This document shows positions 10,838-20,367 of a stretch of DNA of 64,000 nucleotides, piece by piece. The notes under the pieces were generated by a model. The model saw nothing but the letters and a program-made list of their open reading frames with translations, did not search any database and was not told the origin of the DNA. The DNA is taken from the NCBI GenBank assembly GCA_016648135.1, contig JADDOH010001524.1:1-64000 (forward strand), written 5' to 3'. Positions within the stretch are counted from its first letter, which is position 1, and each line of letters begins with the position of its first letter. This DNA comes from Agrypnia vestita. Lineage: Eukaryota > Arthropoda > Insecta > Trichoptera > Phryganeidae. Position numbers and translations under genes: made by a program.

Positions 10838-10912
10838 ATAATAATAATAATAATTGGATAATTTGTATAGCGCCGTTTTCGCGAAATACTCACCTCAAGG
10901 GCGCTACAGTTC
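10838..10912 (-). mobile_element. SINE/LINE 3'-end-like sequence with (TTA)n tail
   Basis: Read on the minus strand it gives GTAGCGCCCTTGAGGTGA, a CGAAAACGGCGCTATACAAA block and a TTA repeat tail. GGCGCTATA-type ends followed by a short repeat are common at 3' ends of LINE/SINE elements. It lies about 110 bp past the gene A stop and could be in its 3' UTR. Confidence 0.4.
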
Positions 10913-11023
10913 TTATTAATCAATACTTATTACAGTTCTCACTGCCGTTGTAAACGAGTTGTCTATTGCACTGGGAATGGCGACTGTTAACGAAGATATG
11001 TTTCTGTTTCAAAGTTCCATCTC

Positions 11024-11230
11024 TTACAGATTTATCAGCATTCCAGTGGTCGCGTCCGAGGTGATAGTGGGCACGGTGCAGCACTGCTTGGCGTGACGTA
11101 CTAGACCTCGCCGCGTAGTGTATGAAGCGTCGCAGCGCCCACATGGGTAGGGCTTGCGGCCCTCGTGCACCGAGGCCACGTGGTCATTGCGATCCAAGTT
11201 ACTCTGGAAACGCTTTCCACATGCCCAGCA
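11024..11230 (-). CDS. Gene A exon 4 (terminal two-finger exon)
   Basis: It has no ATG. The acceptor is TCTTATAG|TGCTGG, phase 0. It encodes CWACGKRF...HVASVH and PCGRCDASY...RHAKQC fingers, ending MLINL before TAA at 11024-11026. It matches the terminal exons of genes B, C and D. Confidence 0.87.
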   Translation of the reverse strand, partial: CWACGKRFQSNLDRNDHVASVHEGRKPYPCGRCDASYTTRRGLVRHAKQCCTVPTITSDATTGMLINL

Positions 11231-14200
11231 CTATAAGAGAAGGATATTGCATTTATTTATCTTAGTAAAAGACAAAGACATCAGGTGTTTGATTCGCTTT
11301 CCGAGAAACCATCGAGCAAGTCTTATCTTAGAAATAATGAGAATATTATGTGTTATAAAATATCATTAGAACAACAAGCTATCATCTGACATTTAGGTCA
11401 AAATTAACTTTTTTCTTATCAAAACTTTGACAGTAATTTTCTAGTTTTACATATAACCTAAAAACAACTGTGTTTTTAGGTTACACGTAGTGCCTAATCC
11501 AGAACTCCCTAAAATGATTTTATGTGTCTTTAGATTTTAGTTTTGTTTATAGATGAATAATGTATATTTGGAAAGCTTCTTTGCGGCATTTTGGGACAAC
11601 CCCTAATTTTTAACATGCAATGTCAATGCATTAAAGTGATTTTTACATGTATTCTTTATGTAGCTGACAAAAATCTACAAAACTGCACATTGCATAAGGC
11701 ATTAATTGAAATTATCCCAAATACATTTTAGGGGGTTTTGGAATTAGGCGCTATATATTTTAGTTGCACTCTTAATATTTTTTAGATCAACAACTTAAAA
11801 TGTATTAATCATATTACATATCTCACCAAAATCAGAATACAAGTTAAGTACTTAATTAATATGAACATATAAATTATATTATATAATGATATATTTTTTA
11901 AATTTCACTAAATGGGCAATGCTATATGCCTTTGACTCTGCTAAAGTGTGATAAATGAATTTGATGATAAATGAATGAATGAAGGAGAAATATTTTTACA
12001 GTCAAACAAGACGGACATACATAATAATAAAAATCATGAGTTTAGAATCTGTACAAAAACATTGATGTACAGACTATTAAAATATATATAGACATGAACC
12101 GAGGTAAATTTCTGGTTCTATGGCTGTTTCCAATATGTTTTGACTTTTTTTTTAAATTACTACAAGCTTATATATTTTGAAACAATTATGAAAATGTCAA
12201 ACTAAATACTCCTGAAAAATATAATTAATCTTGTAAATAAGTTGTGCTTAATTACAAAATACATTTTTAATTAAAAGACTTGGTTTGGAATGAAATATTT
12301 AAAAATCTACAAAAACAATGTATCATAAAAAAAACATTTTGTTTACTAGAAGATTTAATTATGCAAGAATAAATACTTAACTGCAGTATAAATGTGTCTT
12401 AATTATACGCAAGGGGGGACATACTTCCGCTGTGACCCAATCCACCAGCCTAAAGAAGGGATTGAGTACATCTCTGTATAATTTTATACACTGTGAATAT
12501 GTACAGGAAATAAAAAATAAATTCTTGCAATGCAAATAGAATTTTTTTCTGAATAAAAATGCAAAGATGTACAGGAAAAACATAACATGTACAAAAAAAA
12601 ACATAAACACAATCAAAAAAATTACCCGGTAATGCCCTCCTTGTACATGCGTGGTCAAGTGCTTCCTCAAGTTGCTGTTGTTGATGGCGCGGTATGGGCA
12701 GTGCGTGCATGCGTATGGCCGCTCGCCCGAATGCCGACGGGTGTGCACGCGCAGCGAGCTAAGCATGTCCGTCCGGTATGCGCACAGATCACACGCATAT
12801 GGACGCTCGCCCGCGTGCCGCAGCCGATGAGCTTGCATCGACTGGCTGCCGCGTGTGCGATACGGGCACTGTGCACACGTGTACCAGCCGCGCCCTGCGT
12901 GCTTCATCTTGTGAGAGCGCATCGATCTTCGGTTGTACAGCACGTGTCCGCATATCTAAAAAATGGCATAGTTGATATGTATTTAAAATTATAAATAATC
13001 ACTCTCTATAGGTGCTACAGTGGAATCTGGTTTATATAATCAGGGATAATATTATTAATCGGCTATTGTTATCATAAGCAGTCGGTCCCATAACCCTTGA
13101 TACAAAATTAGGCAAAAAATAATCTACCTAATCGAATATCAGCTATTGTTATCAAATATTATCATAATTACACTCAAATGTAAAATATTTGTCTGAAAAG
13201 CTGAATTCTGAAGCAGGAATTTTTTAATTTTTTTTGCATTCATTTTGAAAGAATAATATCCATTTTTTAAATTTATTGATTTTAAAATGTTGTAAACTAC
13301 GTGAAAAGGATAGATGAAGCAACACACAAAAAATATATTAAAAACTGTATTTTCTAAAACATAATCCCTCTTCAAGCACAAGAGGGGTACAGTGAGAAAA
13401 ATGATGTATTATTTATAGCGTTAACAGACTAGAAAAAGAATTGTAAGTAATATTAAATAAATAAAAAAATTGTAAGAAAACCAAAATATATTTTTTAATT
13501 CAATTCAATTAAATTTATTTATTTATATAACATTTACATTACAAACATAAATTTAATTTGTAAATGTTATAAATATGTCAGAAATATATAAACAACAAAA
13601 ACAAATACATATTAAATATATATAAATCATTCATATCAAAGGTGTAGGAGAATCCTGTTTCGGAAAACCCTCTCAGAGACACGGAACAGATCATTGTCCA
13701 GAGTGATATTGTTCAGCATAGCAGTAGGTCTTCCAACAGGCATAACCATTGGCAGGTTGGTCCTGTATATTGGAATGATAAACAATCTATGCTGATGCTG
13801 TCTAAGGTTTTATTTAAATTATCAGGAACATACAAACCAACGTTCCGCATAATTTCAGGATTATCGATCATACCACGCAACAATCGATAAAAATGCATAA
13901 TCAAATACACATTCCTTCTAGTCTCTAAATTATTGTAGCCAAGCATACCCTGTAGAAATTCGGTTGGATAAAGCCAAGGATAATACCCATACTCTCTCAT
14001 GTAGAGATATCTTAAAAACTTTATTTGTACTTTCTCTACCATAAGAGAATTTAAGCTCATGTGGCCCCCAAATTATCGAGCCACTTGACTCTCAAGTCTA
14101 CTTCGCACCAAGGAGTTGTAAAGAGCTCACAGTACGCGGTTATTTACGAAAACCCTGGCCGTACGCAGAACAAATCATAACATTCTCAATGAATTACCAC

Positions 14201-17200
14201 TGACTGTCTCTATGTGATCGTGCTAACTTTGTATAACACTCACACAATTCACACTGCATACTCAACCACCCCGCCTTATAAATCGTCATATGATTGTATT
14301 TAATTTTAGTTATCATTTACACCTGTCGATGGGAAGTTCTGTTGTTCCCGAAACTAGTAGTGAGACAGTAATAATTCTATATAATTGTGCATGTTACATA
14401 AAGTTAATAAAATAACACATTTTAATTAATATTTTACACCATGAATTAACTACTAAATCAATTAATGTAAGAAAACTATCTAACCGATTTAAAAATAATT
14501 TTAATTAATTAAAGGTAATCGTTCACTTTGCAATACTACTGAATCTGAATATTGATAATCATGTCACAATTCCATACACAGTCATAATATGAAACTATAA
14601 AATGGAACAATTTTCTTCGGTTTTCTAAAATATTGTTGATTTGGTATTTTATTAATTGATAAAATAATAGTAATACATATGTAATAGTGTCGTTTTAGAA
14701 AAAATTTGTAGTAAAAAAAAAATTTAAAATATTAATGTAAAGAATAAATTTCAATTTGATACCTATCAATACAAAAATGTGATACAAAAAGAAAAGGTAT
14801 GAGAAAAGTGCTTGTCGCCGCTGAATCTACCACATCTCCGGACAATCGCCTCAATAAACCCAAATAAATTAGAGATGATACTAACTTCAAATACAGTATA
14901 CATTTTTTAGAATTAAATTTTGTTTAATTAAGTTTAGGGTTTTGAATAAATATAAATTATACAAATGTCATAATTATTTATAATAGATTAAGTTCATAAA
15001 TTAATTCATAAATTTTCTTCCGCTTAATTTTATCCTCCAATTATTATTGTTGTCAAAAATTCCAGGCCCCATATTGAACATAATAAGCAGCTTTTATTGT
15101 AATAAATATTTCAACTCCTCCTACGTAAATCTAGCAAAAATGGTCATTTTTAATTATTCTAGTATTTTGCATGAGTGACAGAAATTTTAAATTACAATAT
15201 AAGACCAAACGAAACATGTTGACGAATATATAGTAATAAGTGGTTTAAAACTAAATATTTAATTATATTTTACAATTTTAAAATACAATACAATAATTAC
15301 AATAGATGAAATTAAAAAAAATTACTGCCTATTAAAAAAATGTAAGAAAAACACACAAAATACTAGAAGAATAAAAAGTTAATTGCATATCGCGTGATTG
15401 ATTTGTTTAATTTAAATCATTTCCAGTGAAATCTATATTAATGAAAATGTGGGACTTAAAAGATATTGTTCACAAGTAATAATGAAACTCTTATTCTCAG
15501 CAACCTCACCTCGCAAATGTACTTCTGCTTGGCATCTATATCAATATCCACCGTCGGCGGCAAAGGTCGGGGGGCCTTGCGCTGCCTCCCTCTAGGGAAC
15601 CCTGACGGGGGAGGAGCAGTTCCCCGGTGCTCCGCCAGGTGTGTGTCGAACCAATAGCGGCTGCTCATCGTGGCCGAACATAGTCTACAAATGGAATGTC
15701 ATGATTCAGATTACACTGCCTTTTACAGGTGTAGAATCTCTGTTAAGTAGGTAATAAGACATCTTGTAATTGTCTTAAGTTTTTGCGTAATACAAATATT
15801 AAAATATATACTCCATTCATCGAAGTAAACAATTCAAAACTTTTAGTCCTAAATACGCCGTTATCAAATGCATTATTGATTAAATCTGTGGGCAAAAGGA
15901 AGAACCGAATGAGTCAAAAAATGCAGGTTTTCAGGAGAGTCAATACAAAATTTTGGAAATTTGTTTGTTTGCTAAATGTTGTTATTTTTATCTAAATTTT
16001 GCACCAGTAGTTTTGTTTTTGCACAAGAACGTTGAACCAAGTTGACTAATAATGTCATTGTTTCTTGTCAAATTTTTCAAATAATTAATCATGTCAATTG
16101 TCCTTTTACAAAAAATTAAAAAATAGTCGCATTTTTACTCCCTTTATGAAAAAATATTTGGATCGATTTTTAACCCTTTTCCTGTGATCCAATCGAGCTG
16201 AAACTTTGCAAGCAGACTCATGGCGACGATCAAGAAGATCTATCAAATTTACGTTAAAAAAAATTAATTAATTTTTGGATTTTTCAAATTTTTAATGGTT
16301 TTTTCATACAACTTACTAAGGCCCGGTTGTTTCAAGTTCGATCAAAGTAAGCGGTCGATTAAAGCATAGATAGACAAAACGGATCATCTGATTGGTGGAG
16401 AACGTAAAAATCTATGCTTTAAAAGATCGCTTACTTTGATCCAACTTGAAACAACCGACCCTAAGTTGTATGAAAATATTTCAACGCGTCTGGTAGACAC
16501 GAAACCTGATTATAGTATAATTTTGGATTTTTAGAAATTTTTTATTACTCCCTTTCGTAGCGTCGCTCGACCTAAGCCCAACGCGTAGGTTAAGCGTCAA
16601 ACCAGTTTCCACTAGTAAATGAGAAAGGGAATATAATGAAAACTTGGTTTTTATGGGTTACTTTTTACTACCTTTCTTTTAACTCGTGGCGTCTGCTTGC
16701 TTGCTTGCTTGCCTGACGAAAAAACTTTGGATCGATTTTTAACCCTTTTCCCGTGATCCAATCGAGCTGAAACTTTGCAAGAAGACTCGTGGCGACGATC
16801 AAGAAGATCTATCAAATTTTCGTTAAAAAAGATTAATAATCATAGTATAATTTTGAAATTTTTCAAATTTTTAATGGTTTTTATTTTATTTTCTGATTCA
16901 TCTAATTTTTCCTTACAAGATAGGTGTCTAAAAAAAATGGCAATTCCCCGGGGAGCAAAAGAATGCTGGTATGAGAGAACCTAAATTTAACTTTCTATCT
17001 AATCATGGTCTTCCACTCCGTCTAGCTGACGGCAGTACTTTACTATCCATACCCATTCATAATACTGACTTATTCAGCTCCTTATTCCAAGCGCAGTCAG
17101 GTAGGCTGTAGAATCAACTACGCATCGATATCACAGACTAAAACCATCTTCAAAAGCAGACTAAGACAATTTTACATTTCCCAAAATCTGGTTTAAACCT

Positions 17201-19104
17201 TCCTTGTCCCCATCCATCTCCTAATTGTTTCGTTATCATGTAGCTAGTTTTATATAACATTGTATACTGTCAATGTCAGTATAACATGTATACCGGAAAT
17301 ATGTTTCAACTAAATTGTGTGATGGGTTGGAAGAAACTGCCAACTGGCAGTAAACCTGCTATTGTATTAGAATGTATTAGTGAATAAATAAATAAATCAA
17401 ATATTCTACTGTAGTAAATGTATACTATTTGAATAATAATGAATATTACATTTGAGATATTATCAGCCATACCAGTTAGTTAAATTTTTTATTTAAAATT
17501 CAAGTGATGGTAAGTAATCTGACGGATCAGAGACTTAGGGCCGGTTGTTTCAAGTTGGATTAATGTAAAACTTCTTTGAAAGTATAGATTTTTGCGTTCT
17601 CCGCCAATCAAACGATCCTTTCCGTAAAAATCTACGCTTTAAACAAACTTTTATTTTAATCCAACTTGAAACAACCGGGCCTTAGTGATATCAAGAGTAG
17701 AAAGCCAAAAGGGCGTTTGTGATTATTTTGAACTTTACAGGAGAGCAAAAGAAAGTTCTGTCAACTGATTTTGTCAATCTTTCTTTTATTATTGAACGAT
17801 TTCCATATGTGTTTTGAATTGACAAATATGGAAATCTTTAATAATAAAAGAAAGACAACAGAACTTTCTTTTGCTCTCCTGAAAAGTTTGAAATAATCAC
17901 TAACGCTCTTTTGACTTTCTACTCTCGATATGCATCAGGTTCAGAATATTTTGAGTATGTCCAAATTTTCCGGGAAGAATCTCATATACACATATAAAGG
18001 ATATTGCTTTAAAAACTCCAATCAAAATATGTATAGATTGTCGATATATCAATAGTGACATCTGTATTGGATTAGTAAAAATATGTCTTACATACAAAAC
18101 AAGTTGTGCAGGTTACATAAATAAAACTTCCAAAAATCTGATAGGTGTGGTAAGTAGTCTATCTTGGCTGGAATTGGTGAACGTTACATTGTGTAAAGTG
18201 ATCACATAAGCCAGACGTACGATAAGTCGTAAGCCCTATGAACATCCAAAAAGACTTCCATATCTACTTTCCCTTATAAAAATACTGATTCATTTCTATG
18301 AAGCATTTAAAATATAGGTATCTTGATGCATCATACCTAAGGATTTTATAGAAACATTTAAAAACAATACCTGCATTCATATTTAGTTGCTGGTGGCATT
18401 TTAGGACAGTACAGATCTTCATGCAGCTCACGGTCCCATCTTGATTTCAAAACTTTTAAACATCCGTAGCACCGAAATCCCTTTTTCTTCCTCTCCTCGT
18501 CATCAACTGTCAAATGCAACGCTTCTGTGTGCCTCTCTAAGGAGAGCTTGTTAGTAAACTCCTCGCCACAAACTAAACAATAGTAAAAATTTGAACACTT
18601 TCCATCGGACGACTTCCAATAGAAATCGCTATCTGAGTCACCATTGGAATCTCGGAAGACATCACGAGAATCATCAATCAGATCTGAAAGATTTTCATCA
18701 ATAAATTCGTCAAATTCGCCTGTTAGCTTGCAAACCGATGAGCAATTTCCTGACGAATGTTTAATGTTTGTTTTGTGTTCTGAATTTAACTGGACGTCCC
18801 TATTTATGGGGTTCGAACTTATGTTTTGCTTTGTGTATTTCAGGGTGTCTCTGAGTATTTTGTTGCTGTTTGCGCTCAGCAGCCTGAAGTGGTGCGCTTT
18901 CGTGAGCAGTTCGAAGCAATTGGCGCAGATGTTGCTGGGCAGGCCGTCCGCGGCGTCGACGCTGAGGCCGGAGCACAGTCTCATCTTGTCGGAGAGATCC
19001 TGCGGCTTCTGTTGCGGGGACGTGTTGTAGAAGTAGATGGACTGTAAATGTTCTTTTTTTAAACAAACCCGACAGATACGTTCGAATTCGGAAGGACTCA
19101 ACAT
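11024..19104 (-). CDS. Gene A: ZAD-C2H2 zinc-finger protein, 4 exons, 481 aa
   Basis: The coding sequence is complement(join(11024..11230, 12626..12955, 15510..15684, 18371..19104)), 1446 nt including the stop. The ZAD (about residues 8-85, CRVC and CANC zinc pairs) normally mediates dimerisation. Nine C2H2-type fingers follow and should bind DNA, making this a probable nuclear transcription regulator. Two fingers exist only after splicing: exon 1 ends KYEC and exon 2 supplies RLC; exon 2 ends YICE and exon 3 begins ICG. All phases agree (2, 0, 0). The intron sizes are 2686, 2554 and 1395 bp. It lies head to head with gene B. No AATAAA is close to the stop. No orthologue name is assigned because ZAD genes evolve fast. 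Confidence 0.88.
11231..12625 (-). other. Gene A intron 3, with MITE and a block shared with gene C
   Basis: It contains the inverted-repeat element at 11488-11752 and a block (12150-12490) that is similar, in the same gene orientation, to gene C intron 12 at 46975-47290. The rest is plain AT-rich sequence. Confidence 0.7.
11488..11752. mobile_element. Short inverted-repeat element (MITE)
   Basis: The left end AGTGCCTAATCCAGAACTCC and the right end, reversed as AGCGCCTAATTCCAAAACCC, are imperfect inverted repeats over about 28 bp, followed by CCCTAAAATG on both sides. No target duplication is clear. Confidence 0.65.
12626..12955 (-). CDS. Gene A exon 3 (four-finger exon)
   Basis: It is 330 nt, phase 0 at both ends. 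The acceptor is TTTTTTAG|ATATGC and the donor TACCGG|GTAATT. It completes finger 4 and encodes YTCAQC, YACDLC and YACTHC fingers with TGERP-like linkers. It is homologous to gene B exon 5 and gene C exon 12 (333 nt each). Confidence 0.9.
12956..15509 (-). other. Gene A intron 2
   Basis: It contains the LINE fragment at 13627-14165. The remaining AT-rich sequence (12956-13626 and 14166-15509) shows nothing I recognise. Confidence 0.6.
13627..14165 (-). mobile_element. LINE 3' fragment (reverse-transcriptase C-terminal region), dead
   Basis: The minus strand encodes KFLRYLYMREYGYYPWLYP, FLQGMLGYNNLETRR and FYRLLRGMIDNP, which are typical of the C-terminal end of jockey/CR1-type LINE ORF2. A stop falls just upstream, after SQVAR, and the 5' part is missing. 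Confidence 0.8.
15510..15684 (-). CDS. Gene A exon 2 (linker-type exon, split fingers at both ends)
   Basis: The acceptor is TTTGTAG|ACTATG and the donor GCGAG|GTGAGG. It is 175 nt, entering with one base of a split codon and leaving in phase 0. It completes finger 3 (C-RLC, YWFDTH, LAEH), then has a proline/basic linker, and ends YICE, the first cysteine of finger 4. Confidence 0.88.
16137..16880. repeat. Dispersed repeat, two direct copies, third copy inverted at 59220-59520
   Basis: A core with TTGGATCGATTTTTAACCCT and GACGATCAAGAAGATCTATC occurs near 16160 and 16731, and reversed at 59340-59460. The first copy is split by the MITE at 16317-16464. Without the MITE the two units are about 420 bp apart. 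A short TGCT-type microsatellite lies at 16691-16712. Confidence 0.8.
16317..16464. mobile_element. Palindromic MITE, GGCCCGGTTGTTTCAA family, copy in repeat
   Basis: The ends AAGGCCCGGTTGTTTCAAGT and ACTTGAAACAACCGACCCTA are inverted repeats. Inner arms AAAGCATAGAT and ATCTATGCTTT also pair. It interrupts CATACAACTT / AAGTTGTATG of the surrounding repeat; the uninterrupted site is visible at about 59285-59300. Confidence 0.9.
16985..17395 (+). mobile_element. 5'-truncated LINE 3' end
   Basis: It contains CTTTCTATCTAATCATGG, GCGCAGTCAGGTAGG, GTTGGAAGAAACTGCCAACT and an AATAAATAAATAAAT tail. It is homologous to 37100-37505 and 5566-5735. Residual coding (QTKTILHFPKS) is riddled with stops. 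Confidence 0.7.
17536..17685. mobile_element. Palindromic MITE, GGCCGGTTGTTTCAA family
   Basis: The ends TTAGGGCCGGTTGTTTCAAG and CTTGAAACAACCGGGCCTTA are inverted repeats, with inner arms around AGTATAGATTTTT and AAAATCTACGCTTT. Length is about 150 bp. Confidence 0.9.
17690..17931. mobile_element. Palindromic MITE, second family; sister copy at 48922-49152
   Basis: The arms share TACAGGAGAGCAAAAGAAAG with CTTTCTTTTGCTCTCCTG and CTTTTATTATT with AATAATAAAAG. It abuts the preceding MITE. The sister copy has the same order and loop (CCATATGTGTTTTG there, CCATACGTGTTTTG here-like). Confidence 0.85.
18371..19104 (-). CDS. Gene A exon 1 (ZAD, two fingers)
   Basis: The start is the ATG at 19104, giving MLSPSEFERICRVC. 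ZAD cysteines are CRVC and CANC. An acidic, serine-rich linker (DLIDDSRDVFRDSNGDSDSD) precedes fingers YCLVC and FRCYGC; the second ends in Cys rather than His. The donor is TGCAG|GTATTG at 18370, phase 2. Retention of the intron would stop four codons on. Confidence 0.9.
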
Positions 19105-19636
19105 TGTTTACTATAATATTAAATTGTTTTTACTGCGACACTTCGAATGTATGTTAGATAATTTTTAAACACCAGTTAAGTTTCATATTAACAATTTTAT
19201 TGTCATATTGTGTTGACAGTTGACAGTTTACAAACAAACGTCAAAATTCGAGGAGCGACTGTAACATAAATAAGAAAGTAAGCCGAAATGAGATCGAATA
19301 GCATTGTGGAACACACAACAAGCATTTATGCAAATTATATTTAAAGACTATTTTTGTATGAATTTTTGATAATCTTTTAAACATAGCCATAGATAAGATA
19401 ATATAATAATAGATATGTACACTTTATCTATGGTGTACTGTTGACGTTTGTTTCCATGTAGGAGTTCGCTAATATTGTTTGTTTTTCTTTGCGTTCTATA
19501 TGTCAAAATTTTTTGACCAATGTTTTCTTAGTTTGTAAATCATGTATTAATAATAATGAAATTCATTAATTGAAAGATGTTTCATGTGTCGTAAACTGAT
19601 GTTTGTAAAATAAAGATCTGAACTAATTTATTAGTT
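19105..19636. promoter_or_regulatory. Shared 532-bp bidirectional promoter region of genes A and B
   Basis: Both first exons with start codons face outward from this interval. The 12-mer TTGACGTTTGTT lies 140 bp before the gene A start (19244-19233, minus) and 196 bp before the gene B start (19441-19452, plus). The same 12-mer precedes gene C by 142 bp. A small inverted pair, CCATAGATAA and TTTATCTATGG, lies at about 19387-19433. 5' UTR and transcription starts cannot be fixed from sequence. Confidence 0.6.
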
Positions 19637-20367
19637 ATGGCGAGTTTACGACGCAAAGTGGCCTCCGAGTGTGAGTTACTGAACCCCGCGGAATTCAAAT
19701 TGGTCTGCAGGGTGTGCCTCAAGAGCAGCCAAGTCCAGCTGCAGTCGATATTCGCGTACAAAGTGTCGCCGGAGCGATTCCCGCAGAATCTCACCGATAA
19801 AATCAAGATATGCTCCGGCTTTACGGTCGAGATCGGTGACGGCTTTCCCGGTAAGATCTGCGGGAAGTGCTTTCAGCTGCTGACGGCCGCGTACACCTTC
19901 AGGACGTTGATCGAGAACAGCGACGGCATTCTCAGAAGCTCGTTGTTGAAAAATGAACAGTTGAACACTACAGAAGTGGAAGACAAGAATGGAATTGTTT
20001 TCATCACTGAATGCCGTGAACCTATTGACAAACAGGCAGCAGAAATTCACAATAAAAATGTTTTTTTGGGGGACATTAAGCGGGAACACGCGGAGGTTGC
20101 GGAAATTGACAATATCGGTAGGATGGGAGACGGCCACGGCAATAGTAACCAGAAGATTGATGGAGACAAACCGTGGACTGCCACGCAGAAGTGCCCGTGT
20201 TGTAATTTAGAGTTTAAGTCTGCAGAAGATCTCAAGGATCACAAGGTGGAGGAGCACGCGTACGACTATTGCTACGGATGCGATGAAGTGTTCACGAGTG
20301 CGGAGGAAAGAGAGGTCCACCGGAAGGAACACTGTTCTAATAAAGAAGAGAATGACTATCTCTGCGG
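19637..20367 (+). CDS. Gene B exon 1 (ZAD, two fingers)
   Basis: The start MASLRRK at 19637 aligns with gene C MADLQYN. ZAD text LVCRVCLKSS and GKICGKCFQLL is close to gene C. Fingers KCPCC and YCYGC follow. The donor is TGCGG|GTAAAT, phase 2; reading through gives a stop one codon later. Confidence 0.9.

Larger units (their letters stand above)
15685..18370 (-). other. Gene A intron 1, repeat-rich
   Basis: It holds a tandemly recurring dispersed repeat (16137-16880), a LINE end (16985-17395) and three MITE entries listed separately. 17932-18370 has no recognised content apart from short similarity to 8110-8150. Confidence 0.6.

Noticed and set aside
12587..12994. Plus-strand frames opposite gene A exon 3
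   Set aside because: They are shadows of the zinc-finger exon on the other strand, GC-rich and cysteine-poor.
15783..15995. 70-codon plus-strand frame in gene A intron 1
   Set aside because: It has no domain, no homologue and lies antisense in an intron; consistent with chance.
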